From Desulfogranum japonicum DSM 18378 (GTDB lineage Bacteria; Desulfobacterota; Desulfobulbia; Desulfobulbales; Desulfobulbaceae), in the NCBI RefSeq assembly GCF_000429945.1, contig NZ_AUCV01000003.1, forward strand, positions 62,001 to 126,000: DNA of 64,000 bases, written 5' to 3'. The translations under genes and the position numbers were made by a program. The notes under the pieces were generated by a model. That model was not told the DNA's origin, did not search any database, and saw nothing but the letters and a program-made list of their open reading frames with translations. Positions 1 through 9,627 of the stretch are shown piece after piece. Numbering within the stretch: the first letter of the stretch is position 1; the number at the start of each line of letters is the position of its first letter.

Positions 1-2593
1 TTTCCGCCTGCTGTTCCGCTTCACCTGCAAAATGGATGTCCAGACCGGGAAAGGAGCGCTCCAGTTCCGTTGCAATCTCTGTTTTCAGTTTGGCCACCAG
101 CTCAGTGGCAGACATCTGCTCTTTATCCACATCTGAAGAGATATACACCGCACGTTTCCCGTCAATACGATTGATGGATTCACGGGTATATCCATACGTT
201 ATTTTAGCAACTGAGGACAGGGGCAACACGGTGCCGTCTTCTGTTCGAATGTTTGCCTGCAGTACATCTGCCGGGTTTGAACGGTTCTCTTCCGGATAGC
301 GCACCTTCACGTCAATTTCATCACTATTTCGCTGGAATTGCTGTACCACCTGGCCACTGAAAGCCTGGAGCACCTGGATGGAAAGCATATCTGTGGTTAA
401 CCCCAGGGCGCGTCCCTGCTGGTTAAGTTCCAGGTGAAGCTGGGGCAGCCCCGGTTCAAGGTTATCCTCGATGCCGCTTACAGCTGGTATGTTCTCCAGA
501 TAGGTCTTTAATTTCCTTCCCGCAGCTGTCAGTTCGCTGTCATCATCACTTCGCAGTTCCACCTTGAGCGCGCTGACCATTCTGGACGCATTTTGAATGG
601 AAAGTGTGCGAACCCCTTCGGGAAACCCGGCAAGCTGTTGCCAGTGGCGGGTAAACTGGTTGATGTCATACGGGCTGTCTGCCTTAAGCTCCACAGTGAT
701 TTTACCTGCCTGGTCTGATTCGGAGAGTAGTTGTAGGTTGGCGATACCTGAGGTCGAATTTCCCTGTCCGAGTTCTTTATCAGTCTGAAATGCCAGTTCT
801 TCCAGATGATTCAAGGCAGCATGGGTCAGACCATAGGTGGCGTCGTTTTCCATGATCAGTTCTGCGCGGACCGTATCGCCTACAATATCAGGGAAAAAGC
901 TCAGGCGCACCACTCCTGTAAAAGGCATGGAAATCACCAGTACGAACAGGGCGGAAAACAGTATGGATACCGTATAACGCTGACACAGAGCCAGTTCAAT
1001 AACACGCCGGTATATTTTCTCGTTGAACCACTGCAATGATGCATCCGCCAGACCCTGTACTTTTTGCCATATTCGCATGTAAGGATTGGCGCTGGCCTGT
1101 TGACCTGTATGCAGGTGATTAAGATGTGCAGGCAGAATCAGCTTGGATTCAATCAGAGAGAGAATCAGGCAGATGGCGACGACCATGGCAAACTGGCTGT
1201 ACAGGTGACCAAGGCCTCCACTGGTTTGTGACAGGGCATAAAAGGCCGCCACGGTGGTAAACACGCCAAATAGAGTAGGGATGGCAACCCGCATGGTGCC
1301 TTTGATGGTACTTGCCATCGTATCTCCGTCTCTTCGGCGGATAGTATATACGCTCTCTCCGATTACAACGGCATCATCCACCACAATACCAAGGGCCATG
1401 ATAAAACCAAAGGTGGTGAATTCATTCAGGGTCAGGTTAATGAGTGAGGTGCCCATGAAATAGAGTGTGCCGAAAAAGATAAAAGGCAATCCCATGGCAA
1501 CCCAGAACGCAACGGTCAGGTTAAGAAATACAGCGAGCAGCAGGAACACCAGGGCTATACCGGTAACCGCGTTTTCCACCAGCAAATGCAGGCGCTCCTT
1601 GATCATTTGCGAGCGGTCATACCATGTCGCCAGTTCAATACCTTGAGGCAGTTTACCGGAATAATGCCATTCCTGTACCACTTCCCTTGCCCCGGCGACT
1701 GATTTGGTGATGTCATCCTGGCCTGCGGCTACTACCTGCAAACCAATGGAACTCTCGCCATTAAACCTGGACAGCACTGTGGTATCGTCGTCAAAGGTAT
1801 CTGCAATGGTGGCAACTTCGCCAAGCAGAATCTGACTCCCATCATCCGTGGTGAGCAGCGGGATGGAGGCAAACTGTTCCTTGTAATAGGCCTGCTGGGA
1901 GGATTTCAGTTGCAGGTAGACGTTTTCATTGCGCAGCACTGCGCTCATGGTATCAGAAGATCCGTGGTTGACAGCCTCTTCAACATCAGAAAGAGAGAGT
2001 CCGTAGGCCTGGAGTTTATCTTCGTTGATCTCCACCACGATCATGGGATCAATCCAGCCGGAAATGGAAACCCGGCTGATATTGTCGTGGGCGAGCAGGT
2101 CATTTTTCAGGCGATTGGCAAGGCTCTGCAGGGTGGCCCTGTCGGCATTGCCATAGAGTTGTATCCACAGTGAATGCTCTTCTCTTTCTGCCTTTTCAAT
2201 AACCGGGTTCTTTGCGTCGGTAGGAAAAGAGGATATGGCATCCACCTTGGCTGTAACATCTTCCAGCAGGGTATCGAGATCATAGCCATCTTCCATCTCG
2301 ACAGTAACAGTGGCTCCACTGCCAGTTGAAGAGGATGTGATGGAGTCTATGCCAGTGACATCTTCCAACTGATCCTCGATTTTCATGGCAATGCCTTCTT
2401 CCGCCTGTTTGGCTGATCCGGAATCATAACTGACCGAGATGGTAAGGGAGTCCGGTTCCATGGGCGGGAAAGCTTCTTTGCGCAAAGAGCCTGATTGCAT
2501 GATTCCCAGTACGATTACCAGAACCATGAGCAGGTTTGCGGCCACGGGGTTTTTGACAAACCAGGCAATGATGCCGTTGGTGTTGTTATGCAT
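1..2593 (-). CDS. RND multidrug efflux permease (HAE1/AcrB type), 3' end beyond window
   Basis: Inner-membrane proton-driven pump of a tripartite efflux system. Reading right to left, the frame opens with ATG at 2593 (MHNNTNG) and stays open to base 1, giving about 864 residues of a family usually 1,000-1,050 long, so the C-terminal membrane bundle is missing. Visible are TM1, the first porter domain, and the TM4 segment with the adjacent acidic pair (GIVVDDAVVIGE, residues about 406-407), which matches the proton-relay Asp pair of AcrB. The start overlaps the stop of the upstream adaptor gene by 8 nt (ATGCATAA), with an AAAGGAG ribosome site inside the adaptor gene, so the two are translationally coupled. 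The substrate cannot be told from sequence. Confidence 0.93.
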   Translation of the reverse strand, partial: MHNNTNGIIAWFVKNPVAANLLMVLVIVLGIMQSGSLRKEAFPPMEPDSLTISVSYDSGSAKQAEEGIAMKIEDQLEDVTGIDSITSSSTGSGATVTVEMEDGYDLDTLLEDVTAKVDAISSFPTDAKNPVIEKAEREEHSLWIQLYGNADRATLQSLANRLKNDLLAHDNISRVSISGWIDPMIVVEINEDKLQAYGLSLSDVEEAVNHGSSDTMSAVLRNENVYLQLKSSQQAYYKEQFASIPLLTTDDGSQILLGEVATIADTFDDDTTVLSRFNGESSIGLQVVAAGQDDITKSVAGAREVVQEWHYSGKLPQGIELATWYDRSQMIKERLHLLVENAVTGIALVFLLLAVFLNLTVAFWVAMGLPFIFFGTLYFMGTSLINLTLNEFTTFGFIMALGIVVDDAVVIGESVYTIRRRDGDTMASTIKGTMRVAIPTLFGVFTTVAAFYALSQTSGGLGHLYSQFAMVVAICLILSLIESKLILPAHLNHLHTGQQASANPYMRIWQKVQGLADASLQWFNEKIYRRVIELALCQRYTVSILFSALFVLVISMPFTGVVRLSFFPDIVGDTVRAELIMENDATYGLTHAALNHLEELAFQTDKELGQGNSTSGIANLQLLSESDQAGKITVELKADSPYDINQFTRHWQQLAGFPEGVRTLSIQNASRMVSALKVELRSDDDSELTAAGRKLKTYLENIPAVSGIEDNLEPGLPQLHLELNQQGRALGLTTDMLSIQVLQAFSGQVVQQFQRNSDEIDVKVRYPEENRSNPADVLQANIRTEDGTVLPLSSVAKITYGYTRESINRIDGKRAVYISSDVDKEQMSATELVAKLKTEIATELERSFPGLDIHFAGEAEQQAE

Positions 2594-3752
2594 CGTTGTT
2601 CTCCTTTACTGGGCGCACTTCCATACCGGTTACATAACTGGATAATGGATGAATGAGCACATTCTGGGCAGCAGTGGCCAGAGCAGGAGGAACTTGTATG
2701 TAAATACTGTCATGGTCACTGAAAAGGGGAGTACTTTGAAAACATGCCAGGGTATTGTTGTCAGCCACAAACCAGATTTCACCTCGCTGGCTCAATGCAG
2801 AGCCCGGCAGTTTCCAGAGAGTATCTAGCTCTTTACCAGGAATATCCACCCGTACAAAGGTTCCAGCCAGCAGAGGAATGTTCTGGGTGAATGGCTGGTT
2901 GACCTTAACAATTATGGTTCGCTGTCTGGTTTTGGTATCAACATGGTTCTCCATGCGGCCGATGGTTCCCTGCCAGGTTTGTTGTCCGTCCTCAACGCTT
3001 GTGATGGTGACCGGATGGTTGTTTTCCACCGCATCTGCCGGCAGATTTCCCCACTCAGAGGCAGAAAGGGCAATGTTGATTTCCATAGTATCAATACTAT
3101 ACAGGGTTGCCACTTCTGTCCCCGCCTGTACATAACTTCCCGGAGTCACATCCCTGGAGACTATCAAACAGTCAAAGGGGGCTGTTACCGTTGTTTTACT
3201 TAGATTTTTGCGGGCAAGTTCCAGTGCAGCTTTTTTGTTTTCAACCTCTGCCCGAGCAGCAGCAAGCTGGGGTATACGGAGTACCAGGTCAGAATCCGGT
3301 TCGCCTTCAAGACCCGAAGATTCCCACTCCAATTGTGCCTGCCTTGCCTGGCGTTCTTCTTCCAGTAATGCCAGCTCACTTTCTGCCAGTTCGCTTTTTG
3401 CTGTGGCAAGTTCAGCAGTATATGCCGTATCTTCAATGCGAAAAAGCATATCACCTTTATGCAGGATACTGCCGGATTCAAAGTTGTTTCCCACGTTTTC
3501 TATCCTGCCGCTGACCTCTGTGGTCAAGGGCAGGCTGTAGTGGGGGGTAGCTTCGCCCTGACCGGATATATGCGCGTTATAGCTGCCAGGGGTCACGGTA
3601 ACAACCGATACATCGGGATGCTGAGGTGATTCCTCTGCCATGGGCATAGGCTGACGGCTGTGTGCACCCATATTCTGAACAGTAAAAAAGATAACGCCTG
3701 CCAGTACCACGAGTGCCAGAGGAGGGGCAAGCCATTGTGTTATACGTCCCAT
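2586..3752 (-). CDS. RND periplasmic adaptor (membrane fusion protein, HlyD/AcrA family)
   Basis: Periplasmic adaptor bridging the pump at 1-2593 and the outer-membrane factor at 3752-5113. The 388-residue protein has an N-terminal membrane anchor (about residues 8-28). It then has a half-lipoyl/barrel segment (TTEVSGRIENVGNNFESG), a long alpha-helical hairpin rich in Ala, Glu, Leu and Arg (about 112-185), and the second lipoyl half (APFDCLIVSRDVTPGSYV), followed by beta-barrel and membrane-proximal domains. Length and order are normal for the family. Its ATG shares one base with the upstream TAA (TAATG), a classic coupled arrangement in the order outer-membrane factor, adaptor, pump. Confidence 0.93.
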   Translation of the reverse strand: MGRITQWLAPPLALVVLAGVIFFTVQNMGAHSRQPMPMAEESPQHPDVSVVTVTPGSYNAHISGQGEATPHYSLPLTTEVSGRIENVGNNFESGSILHKGDMLFRIEDTAYTAELATAKSELAESELALLEEERQARQAQLEWESSGLEGEPDSDLVLRIPQLAAARAEVENKKAALELARKNLSKTTVTAPFDCLIVSRDVTPGSYVQAGTEVATLYSIDTMEINIALSASEWGNLPADAVENNHPVTITSVEDGQQTWQGTIGRMENHVDTKTRQRTIIVKVNQPFTQNIPLLAGTFVRVDIPGKELDTLWKLPGSALSQRGEIWFVADNNTLACFQSTPLFSDHDSIYIQVPPALATAAQNVLIHPLSSYVTGMEVRPVKENNDA

Positions 3753-5113
3753 TATTCAGTTACTCCCAATCCCAGGGCTAGGCCCAGGTCAATTCGATTT
3801 GCCAGTTGCTGGTACATAAGCTCGTCCAGTTCTATTTCAAGGTCATAGGTCTTTTTCTGAACAGTCAATAAGTCAAGAATGTCAACCAGTCCGGTACGAT
3901 AGCTCTGCCTGTATGTTTGTAGAGAGTTGCGGGCGCTGGTCAGTGCCGCGTTGATATGTGTTATACGCTGAATCAGTTCCTGTTCATAGCCAAGGGCATC
4001 CTCCACCTCTTGCACAGCGGTGAGCAGGGTTTCCCGGTAAGCCTGGAAACTTTTGGCTGCTTCCAGCTGCGCCTTGTCAGCAGCCGCTTTCAGGCTACCG
4101 CCTTGGAAGAGGGGAGCAGTCAATTGCCCTAAGATGGACCAGAGGGGATCATTGAACAGCAGGCTGGAAGGAGACGATCCCACATCCTGCAGCGTGGCAC
4201 CCAGGCTGATGCTGGGCAGTAACTCTTTGTAGGCCACCGAGGTCTCTAGATCTGCTGATGCAATGGCATAATAGGCTGCCTGCAGGTCCGGGCGGCGAGC
4301 CAGGGTCTGCTCAGGCAAGTCTGCCAATGGAATAAGCACCGCCGGATACTCTGAGGGAATGGCCACACTGTCCTTGTTGCTTTTTCCAAGCAGGATACGC
4401 AGGGTACGTTGCAGCCTGTTGAAGTTTTCTCTGTATTCAACAAGGGTTGCTCTGGCAGAGGAGGTAGAACTGCGTGCACTGTCAAGGTCTTCCAGCTCAC
4501 CCAGACCGTTGCGGTAGCGCTCCAAAATGTATTGTTCATTTTTTTCCAGGGTGGCAAGGCGCCTTTCCTGGATGGCCACACTGTGCGATTGGGCAATTAA
4601 CTCTAACCAGGTCTTCATCACCTCGGCAGCCAGGGTGTCACTGGCAGCCTGAACAAGTGCAGCCTGCTGGGCAACATCCATATTGGCGGCAGCTGTTTCA
4701 TCGGCCAGTTTCAGCCACAAATCAATAGTCCAGCGGATGGTAAGTGAGCCTGTATAGCTCTCGTCACTACTTTCTTCCTTTGAGCCGGAGAGATCCGCAG
4801 CAGCCTGCGGTAACCTGCTGCCCCTGGTCTGGCGCAGTTCAGCCTTTGCAATCTGCAGGCTCAGTCGGGTCTGTTTCAGTCCTGGATTGGCTGTAAAGGC
4901 TTCCTGTACCAGGGCGCGAAGCTGTTCAGAGTCAAGCAGATCAAACAGGGTGGCGGCCTGTACAGCCTCTGCCTGCGATGACCACGTCGGAACCTGGGAT
5001 TGTTGCACTTCAGTCAATGGGGCATATTCAGTACCCGGCTTGAATCCGCAGGCTGTAAGCTGTAGCAGGGCGAGAGCGGTAAGCAGCAATTTTTTCTGTT
5101 GTTTTTTCATCAT
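3752..5113 (-). CDS. Outer-membrane efflux lipoprotein (TolC/NodT family)
   Basis: Outer-membrane channel of the efflux system and first gene of the operon. The N-terminus is a lipoprotein signal: a Lys-rich start, a hydrophobic core and a lipobox LTAC with the acylated Cys at residue 22. The 453-residue length and the two repeated halves of long amphipathic helices (for example residues about 85-200 and 300-430) fit the NodT subclass. A palindrome resembling a TetR-type operator lies 30-52 bp upstream (5143-5165). Confidence 0.92.
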   Translation of the reverse strand: MMKKQQKKLLLTALALLQLTACGFKPGTEYAPLTEVQQSQVPTWSSQAEAVQAATLFDLLDSEQLRALVQEAFTANPGLKQTRLSLQIAKAELRQTRGSRLPQAAADLSGSKEESSDESYTGSLTIRWTIDLWLKLADETAAANMDVAQQAALVQAASDTLAAEVMKTWLELIAQSHSVAIQERRLATLEKNEQYILERYRNGLGELEDLDSARSSTSSARATLVEYRENFNRLQRTLRILLGKSNKDSVAIPSEYPAVLIPLADLPEQTLARRPDLQAAYYAIASADLETSVAYKELLPSISLGATLQDVGSSPSSLLFNDPLWSILGQLTAPLFQGGSLKAAADKAQLEAAKSFQAYRETLLTAVQEVEDALGYEQELIQRITHINAALTSARNSLQTYRQSYRTGLVDILDLLTVQKKTYDLEIELDELMYQQLANRIDLGLALGLGVTE

Positions 5114-5142
5114 ATAATTAAAGAGACACGTAAAAAGAGTAA

Positions 5143-5165
5143 TGTATGTCCTGTATGAACATACA
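5143..5165. promoter_or_regulatory. Operator-like palindrome upstream of the efflux operon
   Basis: TGTATGT at 5143-5149 and ACATACA at 5159-5165 form a 7-bp inverted repeat with a 9-bp spacer. Nested inside is GTATG-AA-CATAC (5153-5164). It sits 30-52 bp before the first gene of the efflux operon, where repressors of the TetR or MarR families usually bind. No regulator gene is adjacent, so the assignment is inference only. Confidence 0.35.
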
Positions 5166-5459
5166 ATAGCAGGGCGAAGGTTAAGGGCAGGTTAACGGAG
5201 GGGAAAAAGATGTGATTATCCGAAAGATACAGCCTTTGAAAAGTGTATTTTGTTGATATCGTGGTGTAATGTGAGGGAAGTTGTCCCGTGGATTACATAT
5301 TTCGCTCAGGAAATATTTGTTTATCTGGAAGTGTTTTAGCCCGGATTTCTCATGACTTTTTTGGAATAAATGTTAAAAATCTGAAATAACTAAACTTATC
5401 TAACAAAATCGAAAAACAATGTGTTTTTCTGGAAAATTCAAAAAAGTCACCTTGCAGGG

Positions 5460-5557
5460 CGAGTAAATTTTACAGAATCTGCTTTGTTACCGGACATTTG
5501 CAGTAGTTCTCTACGGCTACATGTCCGGTGCCTCGCATCTACTGCAAACTTTACTCG
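5460..5557. repeat. Interlocked inverted repeats in intergenic region
   Basis: The 5114-5674 gap has no convincing gene. Within it three perfect inverted repeats interlock. CGAGTAAA (5460-5467) pairs with TTTACTCG (5550-5557). CCGGACAT (5490-5497) pairs with ATGTCCGG (5521-5528). TTTGCAGTAG (5497-5506) pairs with CTACTGCAAA (5539-5548). The second and third cross each other, so a single strand could form either one stem or a pseudoknot-like fold, closed by the first. Nothing else in the window resembles it. Confidence 0.5.
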
Positions 5558-5600
5558 TGAGAAATCCTGGTTAGGGCAAGGGCAGGCAGTAAAGAGTAAC

Positions 5601-5673
5601 GAGTGTCTGTTTATACATGAGGATTTTCCTTACCTGCTTTGGAAGGAAAATTCCCATTTATAAACAGACACTC
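5601..5673. repeat. Long hairpin made of two inverted REP-like units
   Basis: GAGTGTCTGTTTATA (5601-5615) is perfectly repeated in inverse at 5659-5673. The pairing continues imperfectly through GGATTTTCCTT/AAGGAAAATTCC, giving arms of about 31 nt with three mismatches around an 11-nt loop. It begins 2 nt after the stop codon of the kinase gene that ends at 5675, so it may also act as its transcription end. The head AGTGTCTGTT belongs to the REP-like family also seen at 25469, 41181, 53729 and 58786. Confidence 0.6.
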
Positions 5674-5674
5674 A

Positions 5675-8314
5675 CTATGACGAAGAGTCAATTTTTTGGA
5701 GAGTTGTTCGCAATTCCTCCAAATTAAATGGTTTTGGGAGAAAACCGCTAAATCCATAAGATTTATAGTTTGCCATTATCGGATCCTGTGAGTAGCCGCT
5801 GGCCACCACCAATATGGCGTTGGGATCCATTGCCAGGATCTTTTCCGCTGCCTCTTTACCGCCCATCCCACCGGGTATGGTTAAATCCATAATTACCAGG
5901 TTGATCGGTGTGTCAGAGTCCAGGTACTGACGATATCTTTCGATTGCTTCTTGCCCGTCAGCGGCCATAATAGTTGTATAGCCCAGGTGGCCAAGCATCT
6001 CGGCTGTTATTTCCCGCAACGTTTCTTCATCATCCATGACCATTACCGTTTTTCCAAGCTGCTCTACACTGGCCTGAATAGTCGGTTGTTCTTTCACTGT
6101 AGCTTCATAAGGTGCTGCGGGGAGCAGGATGATGAACGTGGTCCCACCTTCTTTTGGAGAATTGACAGATATTGAACCCTGGTGTTTGTTTATAATAGAG
6201 TGGGTTATGGCCAATCCCAGCCCACTGCCTTCCTTCTTGGTTGTAAAGTACGGGTCAAAGATACGTTGACGGAGCTTTTCAGGAATACCTGGACCGTTGT
6301 CGGCGATAGTAATCTCCAGGCAATTTTTGCCTGCTAGTAATTCCGTTGTTTGTGGAGCAGGTATCACATTACGGCAACTGACGGTTATAATGCCACCATT
6401 GGGCATTGCATGGCGAGCATTGACGATAATATTCTGGATGACCTGACTGATTTGACCTGCATCAACCTTGGCATGCCAGAGATTATCGGCAAAATTGAAA
6501 TTACAGCGCACATTGCTGCCTCGCAAAACGAATTCTGCAGATTCTCTGATTATTTCGGCAACGGCAGTTACTTTCTTGACCGGCTCTCCTCCTTTTGAAA
6601 AAGTAAGCAGTTGTTGCGTGAGATCCCGTGCTCGTATTGAAGCCTTTTCTAATTGTTCAAGAAATGTATAACGTTTGTCGTTTTCTTGAGTCCGCGTCTT
6701 AATAAGGCTGACATAACCCAGGATTGCCGCAAGGATGTTGTTGAAATCATGGGCGATGCCACCAGCCAGAACACCAATGGATTCCAGCTTGCTAATCTTC
6801 AGGCGTTGTTCTTCTGCTGCTTTACGTTCGGTAATATCACGAATACAGGAAAGTAATAAAGATTGTCCTCCGAGTTCCATAATGGTGGCGGAAATCTCCG
6901 CCTGAAAAACAGAACCATCCTTTCGTAAAATCGGGATGTCTTTTGAGAGGGTTTTACGTTGAGCAAGAACTTCCTCAAAATCTTGAATTATCCAGTTGTG
7001 ATCTTGAGGTGGATGCAAGTCTGTTACAGAGAAAGTAAGCAGTTCCTCTTCTGAATAGCCAAGCATGGTGCAGATCGTACGGTTGGCAAGTAGACATTTG
7101 CGTGTGGTCGTATCAGAGATTAAGATGCCATCTATGGAATTGTCAAAGATAGTCCTGAAACGTTTCTCCGAAGTCGCGAGGTTTTTTTCTGCCTCTTGAT
7201 GCTCTACAATCTCCAGTTCCAGTTCGCGAGTCCGATCCTGTACCATTTTTTCAAGGTGGTCACGGTAGGTTTCAAGTTCCCCGAAACTGGTACGAAGACG
7301 CGCGGTCATCTGGTTGAAAAGATCGCCGAGTTCACCGATTTCATCCCTTGTCGTGATTGTAACAGAGGTATTAAGATCACCGTTGACTATATTCAGGGCG
7401 GACCGTTTGAGTTCTGCAATGGGGCGGCTGATAAATTCTGAGAGAAGGATTATGGCACCGATGCTGATAAGTACTGCTAAACCGGAAGTGGCAACGATGA
7501 TGGTTTGTAATCTCTTAATATACTGGTTGATCAACCTTGTTTTGATGGTGATAGCCTGATTGAATTCATTTTTGAGTTGCTGGTAACTGCTACGCAGATT
7601 CCGATGAGAAAAGTCTAAATGTTCATACTGATCGGCAAATCTGTTGAAGACAATAGCAAAAGAGTTGGCTGCCCAGCTGATTCTATACAATTGAAGTTTG
7701 ATGTTGTCAGAGAATTGTTGTGTGTTCATTGCGACTAACTGCTGCCTGGCCCCGGTGATGGTTGTCTCGATTTCTCCTCGAATTTCGTTTTTTGGATTGG
7801 CGATATAATTTTGCTGAAGCACAAGTGCCAACATGATGCGGTATTCGAAATCTCGGCTAACCGCTAATGAAGTTTGTTTTACCAGATTGGCTACACGGTC
7901 ACGTAATCTTTTTGACTCTGCTTGCATGCGACTTCGCAATGTTTGCATCTCCAGGTTTTGTTGAACATAGTTAGAAAAAGAGTTCTCATAATCATTAAGT
8001 CTTTCAAGTACTCTGTTCAGTTGCTCCTGTTGCTGCTTTTCATCCTCCTTTTCCCGAGTCAGGAGTATTTTTTTGCGAACTTCAGTGAGCTTTTCAAGCA
8101 CCTGGCGAGAATGGGTGATAGCTTCCTCAGCAGTAAATGCCTGCTCCTGTGCGCTCATTGCCAAAAAAGTATGTTCGATATGGTTTAAAAAACTATAGAC
8201 TTGCTTCTGGCTGTTGAGTGCGCCGCGCATCCCCCACCAGCTGACCATCGAGACGATGATACTTAGAGATAAAACCAGACAGAAAGCAATAGTCAGTTTT
8301 GTGCGAAAAGGCAT
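5675..8314 (-). CDS. Membrane hybrid sensor histidine kinase (helical sensor-HAMP-PAS-HisKA-HATPase-REC)
   Basis: Signal-transducing kinase of 879 residues. TM1 is at 7-28, followed by an all-helical periplasmic domain of about 240 residues, TM2 (271-293) and HAMP (294-345). A coiled linker leads to PAS (about 383-500) and HisKA, with phospho-His 522 in the AHDFNN motif. The ATPase domain has its N box at VNARHAMP, DNGPGIP and the GSGLGLA lid. A C-terminal receiver has Asp 810 and Lys in LPKPF. All catalytic residues are present. The gene starts 17 bp after the solute-binding protein at 8332-9627, so the two are almost certainly co-transcribed, which suggests the binding protein presents ligand to this kinase. 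The regulated target is unknown. Confidence 0.93.
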   Translation of the reverse strand: MPFRTKLTIAFCLVLSLSIIVSMVSWWGMRGALNSQKQVYSFLNHIEHTFLAMSAQEQAFTAEEAITHSRQVLEKLTEVRKKILLTREKEDEKQQQEQLNRVLERLNDYENSFSNYVQQNLEMQTLRSRMQAESKRLRDRVANLVKQTSLAVSRDFEYRIMLALVLQQNYIANPKNEIRGEIETTITGARQQLVAMNTQQFSDNIKLQLYRISWAANSFAIVFNRFADQYEHLDFSHRNLRSSYQQLKNEFNQAITIKTRLINQYIKRLQTIIVATSGLAVLISIGAIILLSEFISRPIAELKRSALNIVNGDLNTSVTITTRDEIGELGDLFNQMTARLRTSFGELETYRDHLEKMVQDRTRELELEIVEHQEAEKNLATSEKRFRTIFDNSIDGILISDTTTRKCLLANRTICTMLGYSEEELLTFSVTDLHPPQDHNWIIQDFEEVLAQRKTLSKDIPILRKDGSVFQAEISATIMELGGQSLLLSCIRDITERKAAEEQRLKISKLESIGVLAGGIAHDFNNILAAILGYVSLIKTRTQENDKRYTFLEQLEKASIRARDLTQQLLTFSKGGEPVKKVTAVAEIIRESAEFVLRGSNVRCNFNFADNLWHAKVDAGQISQVIQNIIVNARHAMPNGGIITVSCRNVIPAPQTTELLAGKNCLEITIADNGPGIPEKLRQRIFDPYFTTKKEGSGLGLAITHSIINKHQGSISVNSPKEGGTTFIILLPAAPYEATVKEQPTIQASVEQLGKTVMVMDDEETLREITAEMLGHLGYTTIMAADGQEAIERYRQYLDSDTPINLVIMDLTIPGGMGGKEAAEKILAMDPNAILVVASGYSQDPIMANYKSYGFSGFLPKPFNLEELRTTLQKIDSSS

Positions 8315-8331
8315 AGGGTGATATCTATCGA

Positions 8332-9627
8332 CTAATGTGATTTATTGATCTCGTTCTGCATATCAGCCAGAATCTGATTGTATTGGCTGGGAAAGGCAAT
8401 CAACTCATTGAAGCTATCCAGCCCCCGGTCGGCTATAGCAGGCCTGGTTGACAGGTCAAAGGCGTTTGCCCACAGATCGGCGCGAGTTATTTTCTGCTTG
8501 AGTCTGAGTTTAAACGGCGTATAAAAGGAATCGGGAATGGTTGTGTTTGGGGCCAGGGCCCCGGAACCGGTGCTCATGATTTTCTGAGCTTCAGGAGATG
8601 CAAAATAAGCGAGTACTTCTTTGGCGAATTTGTGGTTATCTGATGCCCGTGAAATGACAATTCCATCAATGGGCCCCATTGCTACATTTGGTACGTCGTT
8701 ATCAATGACTGGAAAAGGAAAATAGTCATAATCACGACCGGGAACGTTTTTTGCCGGTCCTTCATCAAATATTTGAGTAGCCCAAGTACCCATCAGGGTC
8801 ATGGCTGCTTTCCCCTCTTTGACCATCTTGGTGGCTTCGGCCCAGTCCAGAGAATTCGCATCACTGTTAAAATAACCGTGTTGGAGCATATCAGACCACA
8901 TTCGGTAAACGGTTACCACCTGCTGAGCAGTGAAAGGTTCATGTTCCTGCAGTAGTCGGGTGCGGAAATCTGAACCTGCAGTGCGCAATAACAGGAAGTC
9001 AAACCAGTATTGTGCAGGCCAGCGTTCCCGGGAACCCAGAGCAACGGGAGATATGTTGTGTTGCAAAACCTGCTCGCAGATGTTGACAAATTCAGGCCAG
9101 GAGTCTGGCGGTATCAGGCCGAGATCGTCGAAAATTTGTTTATTGTAAAAAAAAACAATAATATGCTGCGTGATTGGCAGAAGATATTTTTTGCCGTTGT
9201 AACTCACTGCTGTATCAACTATGGCAGGGGCAAAACTGTTCGAAAGATTTTCCCTTGTCCAGAGATCGTCGATTTCCAAAAGCTGGTTTTTGTCAACCAG
9301 GTGTTGTACCCGCTCTCCTGCCCAATAGGAAAAAAGCTCTGGGGGATCGCTGCGGTCAAGAGAGACAGGGATCATTGTCTTGAAGGATTCGTGGTCAAGT
9401 GCACTGGTCAGTACGGTATATTCCTTGCTGTCCTTGTTTACCTTGGTCACCATTTCATCTATTCCACCACTCAGAGAACCGGAAAAGTAATGGAAAAAGT
9501 TTATTCTTTTTACACTACTTGCGGAGTTGTCCTGTTGCTCCGGGCGTTCGCCGTCACAGCCGGGTGACAATCCCAATATCATCGTCATAGATATTACTAT
9601 GGCTAAAAAACGAAAAAGTTTCATCAA
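8332..9627 (-). CDS. Extracellular solute-binding lipoprotein (SBP family 1, sugar type)
   Basis: Periplasmic binding protein of 431 residues with a lipoprotein signal (lipobox LSPGC, Cys 24). Typical family-1 features follow: a HYFSGS-like N-terminal strand, the hinge region around the LLPITQHIIVFFYNKQIF segment, and MGTWATQIF in the middle of the C-lobe. This family normally feeds ABC sugar importers, but no permease or ATPase gene lies nearby. Instead the next gene, 17 bp downstream, is a hybrid kinase. By analogy with LuxP-LuxQ-type pairs it probably acts as the sensory partner of that kinase; this is inference from the gene order. Confidence 0.88.
   Translation of the reverse strand: MMKLFRFLAIVISMTMILGLSPGCDGERPEQQDNSASSVKRINFFHYFSGSLSGGIDEMVTKVNKDSKEYTVLTSALDHESFKTMIPVSLDRSDPPELFSYWAGERVQHLVDKNQLLEIDDLWTRENLSNSFAPAIVDTAVSYNGKKYLLPITQHIIVFFYNKQIFDDLGLIPPDSWPEFVNICEQVLQHNISPVALGSRERWPAQYWFDFLLLRTAGSDFRTRLLQEHEPFTAQQVVTVYRMWSDMLQHGYFNSDANSLDWAEATKMVKEGKAAMTLMGTWATQIFDEGPAKNVPGRDYDYFPFPVIDNDVPNVAMGPIDGIVISRASDNHKFAKEVLAYFASPEAQKIMSTGSGALAPNTTIPDSFYTPFKLRLKQKITRADLWANAFDLSTRPAIADRGLDSFNELIAFPSQYNQILADMQNEINKSH

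Noticed and set aside
9010-9567. 185-codon plus-strand frame
   Set aside because: Antisense to the solute-binding protein gene 8332-9627, whose signal peptide and family pattern are clear.
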